A stretch of 64,000 bases of DNA, from assembly GCA_034769895.1 (NCBI GenBank), contig CM068367.1, forward strand, positions 1,314,123,046 through 1,314,187,045, read 5' to 3'. Source of the DNA: Magicicada septendecula (taxonomy: Eukaryota; Arthropoda; Insecta; Hemiptera; Cicadidae). The notes beneath the pieces were generated by a model. The model saw only the letters and a list, made by a program, of their open reading frames with translations. It did no database searches and was not told the origin of the DNA. Below, piece by piece: positions 42,108 through 56,169 of this stretch; the first letter of the stretch is position 1, and each line of letters starts with the position of its first letter. The translations under genes were made by a program, and so were the position numbers.

Positions 42108-43990
42108 CCTTCAATCTACGTCCTCTTTCATTTATCTTCCCAAATCTTGTCAGCTCACAAATTTTTGTTGATTGTTTATGTCCCTACTTTTGCATTAACA
42201 TTTTCTATGATTATTGATCATATGGTTATATGATTTTATTATGATCTTCATACTTCATATATTTAACTGTTAAAATAAATGCATTGTAGAACTTCTTACT
42301 CTTGGTACTATGGTATCCGGATTATTCCCATCAGTATCTCCTTTTAAATGTGTATACTGAGGTTCATTAATATATCTTTGTTTATAAGTTCTTAACCTCC
42401 GACCTTGCATTCTGAGTTCCCCTGTAGTACATCATATTCTCATTTTATTTCCAACCAGTCCTCTTCCTCTCCGAGGCTCTGATAGTTCCGCAGAATCCAT
42501 TTTATTTTCTTTGACTCCTCCTTCAGTTCCTTTAGGAGATCCTCTGTTTGAAAACACTGGACGTTGTGGGTACCTGGAAGGAGCAGCTGGTTCTTATTTT
42601 GACTTTACCACCCTTGGCCGCTGTCTTGCCATGAAAAGAGGTCGCTTCACCTCCTGCAATGAGGGCGTGTTAATGACGGAGGGGGTTATGGCTATGATTC
42701 CGACATTTGAGCAGATTTCAGATGGATACCGCCGGTGATCATCTGAGTGGTTCGTACCCCGCCATTCTATGAAGACTGCCCTGCCTAAGTGTCGTCTTCA
42801 GTAGAAGAGGCTCTACTTCGTTGAAGCCCTTGAATACTAAATTTTCCCTCCGTAGTCGGATGGTGTTTATGCTTAAAATCTTATTAGATTTTCAACGTGC
42901 AATTATGCTAATCTATACTAATCCAATTAATCAATTATCCAATTAGATTAAATGTGTCAAAATTGCTTTATTCACGTGAATATATTAATTACTCTGATAT
43001 AATTAACTGTATTCATTAATGATTAGCGTAATCACTGAGACTCTTTAGTGTTGTTTAAACGATATTAGAAGATTTATTACAAATAATTTAATTAACGTTA
43101 GTGTTTCGTTACTGAGGTAGTGACAATAATGAACACATAAATACTTAACAAATAAATACTTATTTATTAAACATCACTCAAATGAACTTTTGAGACATAA
43201 ATATAAATCATGACCTGCAAATACAGTTAAGAAAACATACATGAATATAAATCACAATATATATATCCGTTTCGTCGCTTGCTGTAAAACAAGAACATAC
43301 AATACAATAGACATACATAAACATAGACATCAAATATTAATTATCCTACACTAATGCGTTCATTTTGCCTAAGATGAATAGCTTTTATGTTTAATATTAT
43401 CATAGTAATTGATCTAAATTCTCAAAGTTTGGTTTCTTTGAAAAGAGACAGAGCAGTAGTTTTTATTATAATATTAATAACATGAGGATTTTACTTGAGA
43501 TAGTGAATATCCATAATTCCATCGGTGAGAATCCCTGTTCACTGATGATCCATGTAAGTAGAAATTCCGTAGATTTTGTGTTGTCATCACTTTGCACTCG
43601 CAGGTAAGGTTCACTCCCGTTGGTGTTATTGTTAATAATGAAAGTTTATAGAGTCTTGTGTTGCATACGTGTATTCATTGTTAGTAGTTGTATACAGATA
43701 ATTGTCTGTCGTTGAATTGCTTCGTGTTTATATATGTTTAATTTAGTTGTATCATGACTGTGTGCAATATTAAGCACGAGTGTTGTGATTGCTACTTCAC
43801 TTATTGTTTCTGAGTTCGCACGACTGAGATAGCGGATACCTAAATCATAGTGTGTTCCGATATCGACCACTGTGTTCGTAATTGTCGCGCCAAAGTTCTA
43901 ATATCGAGTCGTTCGCTCACTTATTAATGTTTAATTTGCATGTCGGAATGCTTTTAAAGTTTAAAGTATCAAATTCTGATTCTAGCGATA
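42108..43990. other. Non-coding; one unrecognised small frame
   Basis: A 75-codon plus-strand frame at 42511-42738 and an overlapping minus-strand frame lie in a GC-richer island (about 42500-42790). Neither resembles a protein I know. The rest is AT-rich and without features. Confidence 0.35.
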
Positions 43991-44034
43991 CTTATATCAC
44001 TTCACACTTCGCGTTACTGCGGTAGACTTCTGTA

Positions 44035-44140
44035 ATTTTGAATAACTGAGTAACTGATAGACTGCGTAATTCTTAACAACTGAGAAACTAAGCAACTGAT
44101 AGACTGAGAAAATTTGTATAACTGATAGACTGCCACTGAG
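44035..44140. repeat. Short degenerate repeats of AACTGATAGACTG
   Basis: The motif AACTGATAGACTG occurs three times with AACTGAG variants between, at irregular spacing. It probably arose by local slippage. Confidence 0.5.
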
Positions 44141-44179
44141 AGCACGCGTATCTCGTAAACAGTTTTTATTAAGCGTCAT

Positions 44180-45380
<1,201 letters not shown>

Positions 45381-45686
45381 GGAGAGGAGGAAAGTCAAAC
45401 AGACAGAGATAATTTTGCTTAACCAGAAGGCATCAATATTTTTTTAATGAGGAAACACTGATTTTATAAAATTAATTTTATTTCATCATCAGTATAAAAT
45501 ATTTACAAGAGTACTACTGAATCGTAATAGTGAGGTTAAATTCTTTATAAATCAACATCTTAATCTAACATGAGTTTCAAAAACTACAGAATGGAGTTAA
45601 GTATTACAAAATATGTTAGTTTTCTTTTATAATCGCCTTTGTGTCCAAACTAACCAAACAAACAATTTTTTGGTTGGATAATATTA

Positions 45687-45830
<144 letters not shown>

Positions 45831-46254
45831 GTCCGTGCAGTATGAGAATAAATTTATCCCTCTGTATTTATTAACAATTTTTATTGTATAGACAGATGAG
45901 GAGAAAGAGGAAGACCAAGGCTAATTCAGAAATTAGGAATTGCAAAGAGTGTGATTTTTAAGACCTGCGGGTGCTGATGATAAATGGCTGTGGAGACAGA
46001 AATGCGGGATGCAACTGGAGCCATATGAGTAGAACACCGGTATATTCATTGCAACCCTACTCATAAAGGATTAGTGTAAATGCAACTAGTCATAACCGTG
46101 GAGTCTGTGGCTCGTGTTAATTTGAGATATTTGTTACCTATTAGATTTTGAGAATTTGTGCTGAAAATTTATATATTTTTCAAACCATCAGCAAGATGTA
46201 GTTATTTCAAATTATTCACCTTATTTGGCTACAATTTCCGGAAAATAGGTTTCT

Positions 46255-46440
46255 TCTTCTGATAATTCCTATCCGTTTCGGATGTTGGATATCATACAGA
46301 CTATTTTAACTCTCTGTTACTGCTGCACGGAATAAGTCAGTTGTATTCATGCCAAACCAGTCCTTAAATTTTCAGCCATGAGATTCTCGGTCGCCCAACT
46401 ACTCTCTTTCCAAGTACTTTCCCCTTAAAATAGGTTTGAC
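46255..46440 (-). pseudogene. LINE polymerase C-terminal fragment
   Basis: The minus strand reads GKVLGKRVVGRPRISWLK, then after a frameshift a WFGMNTTDLFRAAV-like segment and MISNIRNG stop, followed by GAAGAAGAAA. This is the GRPR...SWL and NIRNG ending of an insect non-LTR polymerase with its GAA tail. Only the last ~60 codons are present. Confidence 0.65.
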
Positions 46441-46861
46441 TAACTATATTTTTAAATTGTTAATTAATAGTTAATTAACATTTTATTTAATAAGTTCCCT
46501 AGAATCACACCCGCAGTGCACTTCCATATATATTGCACACCCTCTTATATTGCACTTTCATTATATAAGTTACACTAGTTTTAACGCTAGAAAGCACGTT
46601 ACAACTCCTTATAGACTCAATTAAATAAATATCGGTATGGAGAACCATACATGACTTCCATATTCTAAGATTTATATTTAAAATCATTTTCACCCAAACA
46701 GCCAGGCTGTGTCTTACCTGCCTTTTTATTGCTGTATTAAATGAAAAATATTATATTACATTAAAATGAAAAAATTATAATTTTATTGCCTGGCAACAAA
46801 ATTATTTTATTTTTAACAATTACCATTGTTTCAAAAAGTTTAAATAAATTTTCAAGTACTT

Positions 46862-48158
46862 TACTCTTGTTAAAACGTAAAAGGTTGCAGGTAAACTACC
46901 CCTTCCCCTTAACCGATCTTCACCAAAAACAATAGGTCTTGAGTACTCTACAAATCAGGGCTGTATGCAAAACATTATTTGATTCTGTTTGAATTTGCGG
47001 CTGTTATCGTTTGCCATAGAAAATACCCTTGTTAAAAAAATGTTGCAGGTAAACTACCCCTTTCCCTCAACCGATCTTCACCAAAAACAATAGGTCTTGA
47101 GAACTCTACAATTTAGGGCTGTATGCAAATAATCTTTTGATTCTGTTTGAATTTGCGGCAGTTATCGTTTGCCATAGAAAAAAAATCTACAGACACACAC
47201 ACACACACACAGACAGACACACACACAGACACTTTTCGGAAAACGACTTTTTTTCATGTTTTGAGTGTAGTAGAATCAGAATCTGCAATAATCTCGAACA
47301 CGATTTTTTTTGCCATCACCATACTTCCATTCCTTAAGGAATATGGAAGTAAATAAACTACCCCTTTCCCTTAACCGATCTTCACCAAAAACAATAGGTC
47401 TTGAGTACTCTACAAATCAGGGCTGTATGCAAAACATTATTTGATTCTGTTTGAATTTGCGGCTGTTATCGTTTGCCATAGAAAATACCCTTGTTAAAAA
47501 TACGTTGCAGGTAAACTACCCCTTTCCCTCAACCGAACTTCACCAAAAACAATAGGTCTTGAGAACTCTACAATTTAGGGCTGTATGCAAATAATCTTTT
47601 GATTCTGTTTGAATTTGCGGCTGTTATCGTTTGCCATAGGAAATACCCTTGTTAAAACATAAAACGTTACAGGTAAACTACCCCTTTCCCTTAACCGATC
47701 TTCACCAAAATCAGCAGATCTTGAGAACTCTATAATTCAGGGCTGTATGCGAAACATTATTTGATTCTGTTTGAATTTGCGGCTGTTATCGTTTGCCAAA
47801 CAAACAAAATTACCCTTGCTAAAAAAAAACCGTTGCAGGTAAACTACCCCTTTCCCTCAACCGATCTTCACCAAAAACAATAGGTCGCGAGTACTCTGTA
47901 AATCAGGGCTGTATGCAAAAACTTATTTTATTCTGTTTGAATTTGCGGCAGTTATCGTTTGCCATAGAAAAAAAATCTAAAGACAGATAGACACACAGAC
48001 ACACAGACACACAGACAGACAGACACACACACAGACACTTTTCGGAAAACGACTTTTTTTCATGTTTTGAGTGTAGTAGAATCAGAATCTGCAATAATCT
48101 CGAACACGATTTTTTTTGCCATCACCATACTTCCATTCCTTAAGGAATATGGAAGTAA
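46862..48158. repeat. Composite array of ~155-165 bp repeats with duplicated end block
   Basis: Six copies of a repeat containing AAACTACCCCTTTCCCT, CCGATCTTCACCAAAAACAA and GGGCTGTATGCAAA start near 46890, 47048, 47350, 47508, 47670 and 47836. The second and sixth copies run into a CAGACA-rich microsatellite and then a shared block with TTTTCGGAAAACGACTTTTT that ends in the near-palindrome TTCCTTAAGGAATATGGAAG (ends about 47353 and 48158). The layout is two repeats plus block, then four repeats plus block. It probably arose by unequal exchange. The short ORFs are artefacts. Confidence 0.85.
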
Positions 48159-49190
48159 AAATACAATTTCGTTTATAAAACCATATTGATTTTGCACCAT
48201 TTAGACCTGTTTTAACTTTATCCATGATGTTATTCGAGCACATTCCGTGTATTATAATAGTTCTATACCAATACGGATACATTTTCTTGTGGTATCTTTT
48301 ACTTGTTTCTTACGCTGTTACACATATGAACACGTTTTTCACGTACAGAAATAACTAATATTTTTTAGATAAACAAAGAAATAACTTTTTGAAAATTTCG
48401 GTTTTGCTATTGCCAAACCAGAACTTAATGTCTACATTGATTAAACCTCGTAGTTTCCAACTTACAAATGGTGTTATCGAAAAACAAAATATCGAAAATA
48501 TTTTTAAACACAATTTGTGTGTGTGTGAACGTAAAAGAAGTTTAAAAAATTAGAATAAAATTGTACGTTCTGTAAGAGAGAACGTTTTGCTTTGATGGTG
48601 CGGGGAGGGGGACGCTTGTTCTTAGAGATTACTGAAAGGTGAGCAAAAATGTTTCACACAGTTGAAGTTATTTTTTTAAAACTTTTCCAATTCTTTACCT
48701 CTGTCCGTTTGTTTGTTACGTTATGATTTGTTGTCGATAAAAGTTTCAAATCTTGTAAGATTTATTGAGGTTATTATAGGGAAACCGCTGGACCCTCCGG
48801 ATGTGCATTTTTTATGTTTGTTCCCAAACAAAACACTTTTTGGCTTACCATTGTGACAGTGTATAGTTTCCTTTAACATGAATTGTAGCTCCTCTTGTTC
48901 GTGTACGTCAGGATTTATTTCAGAGGAGAGAAATATTAATTTAAGCCATGACTAGAATTGTTCTGTAGATTGTCCTTTTTTTTAGCTTTTATATATTTTT
49001 ATTTGTAATTGAGCTGAAATGTTATTATCTTCTAATGTATAGATTTGGGTGTTTAAAAAATCATGAGGAAAAATCAAACGTCAGAAAATAAAAAAACGAA
49101 TGATTTTAACCTTATTTTTAAGAACCCAGGATGGAAAATAGAATTTTAACGTGGTAATAAAAATGGTGTTCCTCGCTGATCTATGTCTTT
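48159..49190. other. AT-rich stretch without a gene
   Basis: Nothing recognisable on either strand. Confidence 0.45.
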
Positions 49191-49194
49191 AATG

Positions 49195-49800
49195 GCATAG
49201 TGCAGCGCAATAATAAAGAGGGGTACATGACAGGATAAAAATAGGAATTAGCATATTATGCCAACCGTACACTATTGAGAAGCAAACTCATTAGTCGTAA
49301 CACAAAAGTAAAAATATATAAACATTTATCGGACCGGTTGTTACTTAAGGACGCGTGACATGGACATGCCAAAAAAAGGGACAAGAAACAGTAACAAGGT
49401 CTGAAAGTAAGATTCTCAGACTTGTCTGTGGCCCGGTTAAAGGAGATGACGAATGCAGAATAAGTAATAGCCAGGAGATAGACGAGCTATTGAAGCATGA
49501 AGACACTGTAAGATTCGTAAAGGCTCAACGAATACAATGACTAGGTCACCTAGAGCGGATGGATGATCAGCGTATGCCATAGAAAACTTGAGGGCTCAAG
49601 TCTATATAAGCAAAAAGAGGGGCCGACCTAGGATAAGATGGTTGGATGATGTGCTGGAAGATCTAAGAAGAATGGACGTGAGGGGTTACTCTGAGATGGC
49701 AATGGACAGGAGACATTGGAGAAGATCAGTGTTGGAAGCCAGGGCTCATGGTGTACTACAGTGCTATAGAAGAAGAAGAAGAAGAAGAAAAATGGAGTAA
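49195..49800 (+). pseudogene. LINE polymerase C-terminal fragment with (GAA)n tail
   Basis: It reads ELAYYANRTLLRSKLISRNT and KVKIYK, then in another frame ETWTCQKKGQ. Downstream come LGHLERMDDQRMP and KRGRPRIRWLDDVLEDLRRM, ending ARAHGVL before a (GAA)n tail. These are the successive motifs of an insect non-LTR polymerase C-terminus. Frameshifts and stops near 49366, 49537, 49579 and 49588 break it. It is the longest and best preserved of the LINE tails here. Confidence 0.75.
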
Positions 49801-50990
49801 GTAGTTTACGGGAAATGAATAGCACACCACAACATTTAAAATTTTGTAAATTCAAATGGAACAAATCTCATGAAACTAATGTGAAACACAAGCTTACATA
49901 TCGGAGGAGACAAAGTTCTAAAGTTCTCACAGTCTTTTCATAAAAAGTATTCCAACAATTTCAACAAATATGTAAATTATGACAACACAACGTAAAACAG
50001 TTTTACGTTGTTTAAGGCGTTTGAGGGCAGACTGGCACGAAGGAACTGTACACGAAAAAGTACTGGCAATCTTTAACGCTTCTGGTACATTTTTCCCAGG
50101 AAACGAATATTATTTTATCATAACATTTTTCCAACAATTGAAAAAGTATTGAACATTTTTTAGTTCTGCACAAATTTAAAAAATAAATAACGTACCTTCT
50201 TGCAAAGTAAACATAAATTATGTTCACGTATCGCGGTAGTTTCCAACTGAATGAGAAATATCAGACGTTTATTATTATCAAACTTTTTTATCAGTAAAAA
50301 AAAGGTTTGCAAAAAGCAGTTTGCACACTTATGTTACAAAAATTAATTTTAACAAAAATGTTAATTACAAGACATTTATTTATTTTCATGTCCAGAAAAT
50401 AATAACCTTTAAGAAAAATATTTACACTGCCTTCCTTGTATGCCGTACGGCTCACATTAGGCAACCTACCCTGCCTACTCCTAAGCTACTTCGGTGGTAC
50501 ACATGGGAGCCATTATTAATAAGAAAAATATTTAATTTGATGACAATCTGTAAATAATTTTGCTTAATGAATTTGTTTCTGCATATGAGACGAGAGAGGT
50601 CAAAACTTGGCTGAGAATCTGGGTAGTCAGAAGTAAGTACTTGGAAACGTAAACAGATTTGGAAGTGAAGTCAAAAGAGTCACTTGTGTCCAATGTGGAC
50701 ACTTCAAATGCACGCGTATTCGGCAATCCATAGACGAAAGACGGGCTGTTTATATACGCATTAATGGTAAACATAGACAGTATATAAGTTATATAGGCCT
50801 ATCGTTTTCTTAAGCACTTGTTTAGTCTACGAATTTCAAAACGTCTTTAAGATCCTTAATGCCTGTCTGTTATTAATACTGTCTTATAATATTTACTTAT
50901 TATTTTTGATTTAAAAATGCACATACACACACATACATGGATATGTATATATATATATATATATATATATTATATTTAATTTTTATAATG
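49801..50990. other. AT-rich stretch without a gene; (TA)n
   Basis: It contains an (AT)n tract near 50945-50970. No feature is recognised. Confidence 0.45.
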
Positions 50991-50998
50991 AATTTACC

Positions 50999-51420
50999 TC
51001 AAGATATTTCTTTCCTTATTAAGATTTCGAGAACCCCTGTGTTCTCATCCTCAGCCTTTGTGATCTTGCGGCTGGTGAAGTATTTGTGTGTTGGCTGGAC
51101 GCTATTTTGGTTTCTTGTTGGTCTCTGGTATTTTAAAGTGGTATTATTGTGTGTGATTCTGGTGTATGTATTAGTATTTTGTGTATTTTCGATGTTGAGT
51201 GCTTTGAAAATTGTGTCATGTTTTGTATTGATTTGTATTTGTTCAGGTATTAGTTTGTTTTGTGTTTTATGTTTGTATATTTGTAAATTTTCCCAAATGT
51301 TCATTATGGTGCCTTTGTGCCTTTGGGGGGGGGGGACTTGCCATTACAAGTACGTTGTGTCTACGTTTAGTGTTTTATTGTCACTTAATTTATACATTAG
51401 TGTGGTACAGAGGAAGGGAC
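50999..51420 (-). pseudogene. Penelope-like element C-terminal relic
   Basis: The minus-strand frame (51304-50999) begins NIWENLQIYKHKTQNKLIPE, which resembles the IWE.LEIYKHK..LLNEQ ending of Penelope-like polymerases with a GIY-YIG domain. A long G run near 51328-51337 precedes it. The frame ends with a CTGAGGA, GAGAAC...GTTCTC stem and GAAA motif like the hammerheads of that family. Only the C-terminus survives, and the family call rests on short motifs. Confidence 0.45.
51021..51054 (-). ncRNA. Hammerhead-like motif at the Penelope relic
   Basis: On the minus strand: CTGAGGA, then TGAGAACACAGGGGTTCTC forming a 6-7 bp stem, then GAAA. This matches the CTGANGA...GAAA core layout. The cleavage-site half (expected GTC) reads TCTT, so activity is doubtful. 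Confidence 0.4.
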
Positions 51421-51439
51421 CACACTAATCTATAAACAA

Positions 51440-53205
51440 TTTCTTTTTATGGTAGGTGAAAATCTTTATAGACACTAGGAACCCCGTAGTTCCTAGTAGT
51501 GTGGGACTCCCAGTAAAAACACCTTCCTTAATGCTACAACTGAGCAAGCTCATCCAGCAGCTTCTCCTTCATGTTTCCTTTACGAGTGATGGGGTGAAGC
51601 CCAGTGGCTAATCCCAAGATTATTCTGTCTTTCTCTCACGTAGAGTTTTATGGATCTATACATATTAATTGCTTTCTATTGCGGTACCAGATTACGTGGC
51701 TTCTGTTGAGTCACCTCAGGACGTGTGGAGCTTCTTCCACCACGTATTATTGAGTTATCATGGATCTGAATCCTCTGATCATGTTTGTCTGCATATTTTG
51801 TTATTATTTCGCTGACATATTCTACATCGAGTGCTTTATCTCGGTTGTAGTTCCTTATATACCAAGGGGCATTCACTATGCTTCTGAGTACTTTGTTCTG
51901 AAAGGTTTGTATCTTTTCTAAGTTTGTTTTCTTTGTACAGCCCCACAGCTGAATTCCATACAGGCTTCAGAACTTGTTTGTACAACAGCAGTTTGTTTTC
52001 AACTGTTAGTTGCTAGTTTCTCCCTAACAGCTAGTACATTTTTTTGTATTTTATGTTGAGCTTCTCCTTCTTTTTTTTACATGCTCTTTCCATTCAAGCT
52101 TTGTAACCAGTGTCATACCTAGATACTTTTCTGTGTTAGCATGTGGAACTTCCAGCCCATTAATATAAACCCTTATTGGATCTACTTTTGTGTTGGTGAA
52201 GTTTATATGAACTGATCTGGATTCATTAAGTTTGTTCTCCACCGCTTGGTCTATACACATACGATACGAGCTTCTACGATAGAGCTCTGGAGCTTGTCTG
52301 CTGGTGCTTCAACCTCGTCGCCCACAGTTAGGATCGCAGTATCATTAGCAAATGTTGCCACGGTAACTTTCTCATGATTAGGCAAATCCCTCGTGTACAA
52401 TAGATACAAGATGGGTCCCAGCACTCTGCCTTGCGGAACACCCGCAGAAATCCTCTTCAATTCTGAGTACTCGTTCCCACACTTAACACGAAAATATCGG
52501 TCTGCAATATACGACCCAAGTATGAGATAGAATTCCTCCGGAAGATCTCTGTGTAACTTGAAGTCCACGATGCCAGACTTCATCAAATGCCTGCGCTACA
52601 TTCAGGAATACAGCTGAGCAAATTTTTTCCCCTCCAGCGATTTCTCAATCACGTGTGTGAGTCCATGCACTTGTTCTACTGTGGAGTTCTTGCTTCTGAA
52701 ACCAAATTGGTGGTGAGGTATAAAGTTTGTTTCCTCAATCAAAGGTTTGAGCCTATTTGAGAGCAGTTTTTCAAACAGTTTTGAGATCACTGGCAGCAAT
52801 GAAATTGGTCTGTAAGATTTTTTTTTATCACTTGGTGCCTTGTCAGGTGTCAGGATCATGATCACCTCAGCTACTTTGGCTTGGAACATGCTTTAGCCTG
52901 AATGCAGAGTTGAATAAATGTTGCAACTTTTTCAGACCTTTTTGTGGTGGTTCCTTCAGTACTTTTCCTGTTATAAGGTCATGCCCTGGAGCTTTTTCGC
53001 GTTCAGATTGTTTTTAATGTCATTCCTTAGTTCTTGCAACGTTACTATTTGTATATATTTTCTATCAATCTTGGGTACAAAGATAGTACTTTCCTTTGCT
53101 GTTTGTCTGGGCAGTGGGCACAAAGTTTCCTCGAGGTGTCCCGCGAAGAGATCTCTATAAACAATTGAGGTAAAAGGCCTAAAGAAAGAATAAAAAATAT
53201 GCACT
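51440..53205 (-). pseudogene. Jockey-like non-LTR retrotransposon polymerase, 5'-truncated and broken
   Basis: On the minus strand, blocks in order are FAGHLEETLCPL (53204-52971), then YRPISLLPVISKLFEKLL and HHQFGFRSKN (52889-52602), then GVPQGRVLGPILYLLY and FANDTAIL (52586-52251), then EKYLGMTL (52260-52051), and a C-terminal tail with APWYIRN, KYADKHDQRIQIH (51876-51676). This is the Jockey-type polymerase order. The catalytic FADD box is mutated to FAND. At least three frame changes and several stops separate the blocks. The endonuclease and ORF1 are missing, as in a 5'-truncated copy. The 3' end lies near 51440 but lacks a clear poly-A. Confidence 0.85.
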
Positions 53206-54710
53206 TTGTGTTAACATAAGTGACAATATGTCTACACAAATACAGAAATAAGAAAACCCAGTCTTTGTTTCAGAAAATACAAAATACTCTATATTTGAAA
53301 AATATAGGACGACTTAAAATGACTAAAAAAATTAGAAAAGGATATAGAAAAGACATGTAAAACAAAACGTTATTTTAAGTGTTAAGAAATAAAAAAAATA
53401 TATAACAGTAACTGATTCAAAAAAAATAATATGAGGTCAAGAAATCACTTCGACCAAACCAAAAAGTTTAAAAAGATGTGAAATGAAACCGTACGGGGAT
53501 TAACGTGATATGAACATTATTGAGTATTGTTATAGTTTCTAGGTAGGGCCGAGTACAACAAAGGAAGATGCATCCCTGACCTGGATTCCTTAGATAAGCG
53601 ATAAACAGCTTACGACAGAAGCACTTTCCGAACGTCATTAAATATTTGACAGGTAATACTGACCCAGTGACAAATATCCGTTATTCGTACAACCGTAAAA
53701 CACGAAGATTCTCACTAGCCGATACGGTATGCGATGTACATGTGTGTGTGTGTGTTTTACACCCTTGCGATGTGTGGAAAAGTACCAATTTGATATGCCA
53801 GTGTCCCATAATAATTAATAATAACACATAGCAAATCAATCCTTAACTTCTATATTCGTAGCAAATATTACGAAAATAAGTCAAAATTAATTTTATAAGA
53901 TTCTCAAGTAAGGCTAATTTTACTGGCTTTTAATAATTAAATTATTTTAAATTTTAAAAATATAAAAAATAAAAATTTGATACGATATAAGAGATTACAT
54001 ACGTGAATACGCAAAATATCTATTATTACTAATTATTTAATTACGTATGCATGGATACGTTAGGTAATTATAGTTAAATCAGAACGTTAAACCAGCCAAC
54101 ATTTCGATAATCAGAAGTTAATAGGAGACATTTCTTAAATTCAATCTTTGGTTTCTATTTGTAATATTTTAATTTTTTAGAGAGGAAATAAATTGCTCTT
54201 GCTATTTTTTCTTCCAAGTTTTAACAGTATCGTAGAAACTTTTATTATTTTACATTGGGTATATTAGTTGAGGAAGCAAAATTTTTAAAGGAGTCGAATC
54301 AAACAATTGAACTCTGTGTTAAAAGTTACAAACTTTTCAAAAATAATGAAAAAAAATCCAAAAATACCTTAATTATCGAGCCTCGTACTGATTAAATTTA
54401 TGTTATATCACAATCTCCATAACACTTTTCTACGTTTATTTATTTAAATAGAAATGAACATTTTATACAAATTATATCGAAGACAATATTGGTTCGGGAC
54501 AAATCAGTGTCAAATTTTTATTTACAGTTCTAAGTAAACAGGTACTTTCATACCTTTCAGTAACTTGTGGATATGAAAAAGGTCTCAACATACTGAAGAG
54601 TCGTAAATATATGAATCAATTATTACATCGTCAGTATGACATTAAAGATCAATTTGATAAGGAACAGGTTATGTTAATTTCCATGATTACGTTTGCAAAA
54701 GTAAAGTAAC
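53206..54710. other. AT-rich stretch without a gene
   Basis: No frame over 61 codons and no recognised motif. Confidence 0.5.
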
Positions 54711-55598
54711 CTAGTAGCGTGTCTGTCTGCAAAAGATTGTTTATCCATTATTTTCCTCTCCCAAACAATAGGGAAGACATACTTTTTATGAGAAAGGGTT
54801 TTCTAAGTTTATCTAGTAAACTCTGGCACAAATTCGGAGAAAGGCATCTGTAAAACGCGAACTCAGCTTAACAGAATCTAATCGGAGATAACAAGTGGCG
54901 GAATGATACAGGTGACCTCGTGAACTTGATAAAACGAAAAATGAAACTCGTGAAAAATAATAGAGCTTGATATCAACCAAATTGCTGAATATGCTCTCAT
55001 ATAAGACTAGTAGCGTGTCTGTCTGCAAAAGATTGTTTATCCATTATTTTCCTCTCCCAAACAATAGGGAAGACATACTTTTTATGAGAAAGGGTTTTCT
55101 AAGTTTATCTAGTAAACTCTGGCACAAATTCGGAGAAAGGCATCTGTAAAACGCGAACTCAGCTTAACGGAATCTAATCGGAGATAACAAGTGGCGGAAT
55201 GATACAGGTGACCTCGTGAACTTGATAAAACGAAAAATGAAACTCGTGAAAAATAATAGATCTTGATATCAACCAAATTGCTGAATATGCTCTCATATAA
55301 GACTAGTAGCGTGTCTGTCTGCAAAAGATTGTTTATCCATTATTTTCCTCTCCCAAACAATAGGGAAGACATACTTTTTATGAGAAAGGGTTTTCTAAGT
55401 TTATCTAGTAAACTCTGGCACAAATTCGGAGAAAGGCATCTGTAAAACGCGAACTCAGCTTAACGGAATCTAATCGGAGATAACAAGTGGCGGAATGATA
55501 CAGGTGACCTCGTGAACTTGATAAAACGAAAAATGAAACTCGTGAAAAATAATAGATCTTGATATCAACCAAATTGCTGAATATGCTCTCATATAAGA
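54711..55598. repeat. 296-bp tandem repeat, exactly three copies
   Basis: CTAGTAGCGTGTCTGTCTGC starts at 54711, 55007 and 55303. The copies differ at only two or three sites (for example AACAGAATC against AACGGAATC). The first copy differs from the other two, so the third arose most recently. 71- and 60-codon frames repeat with the period and carry no known domain. Confidence 0.95.
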
Positions 55599-56169
55599 AG
55601 AGATTCAGGAAAGAATGTATCGGGTCAATGCCTAGAAAATGTAAATGAGTAGCTTAAATATAAACGAAAACATTCTTTGTGTCTCGACCTCGAAGTGGTG
55701 ACGATACCAGTTACCCGTGAATGGTGTTCAAACAAATTATAACGCACAAAGTATTTTGAAATGTTTTAACAGTTTATCATAACATTTCTTTATTTAAGCC
55801 AGGTAATATAAAAAACTATTATGACCTATTATGTTTTGCGTTGAAAGTGATTTAAGAGGTTAACACTAAAAAGATGTAGTTTGCTTTGTTCCATCTAGTT
55901 AAGTCTCGGCCCATAAACAAGCGGAGGCGTAGTTTATCGCATACTTATAGCCAAGTATAACACAGGTAGTCTGTATAGTAAGGACGACACACATTGACAC
56001 ATCTGTCGGCTACCGAATATGGTACCGTGCTGATGTCCCGTGGTTTTTTACAGCCTCTTCTTATTTCTTTTTTATGTTAGTCTTCTCTACATTTATTTCT
56101 ATTTACATTTTTTTTTTCATTTTTAAAACAAAATTCGCTTTATTTATAATAGCAATTACGCTCTGAGTG
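55599..56169. other. AT-rich stretch without a gene
   Basis: Nothing recognisable. Confidence 0.45.

Noticed and set aside
42511..42738. 75-codon plus-strand frame in a GC-richer island
   Set aside because: No recognised domain, and the opposite strand is similarly open. Too weak to call a gene.
50937..51428. 163-codon hydrophobic plus-strand frame
   Set aside because: It starts in a (TA)n tract and is the complement of the Penelope-type relic; the hydrophobicity reflects T-rich DNA.
54813..55445. 60- and 71-codon frames repeated in the 296-bp array
   Set aside because: They recur only because the DNA repeats; no domain or codon bias seen.
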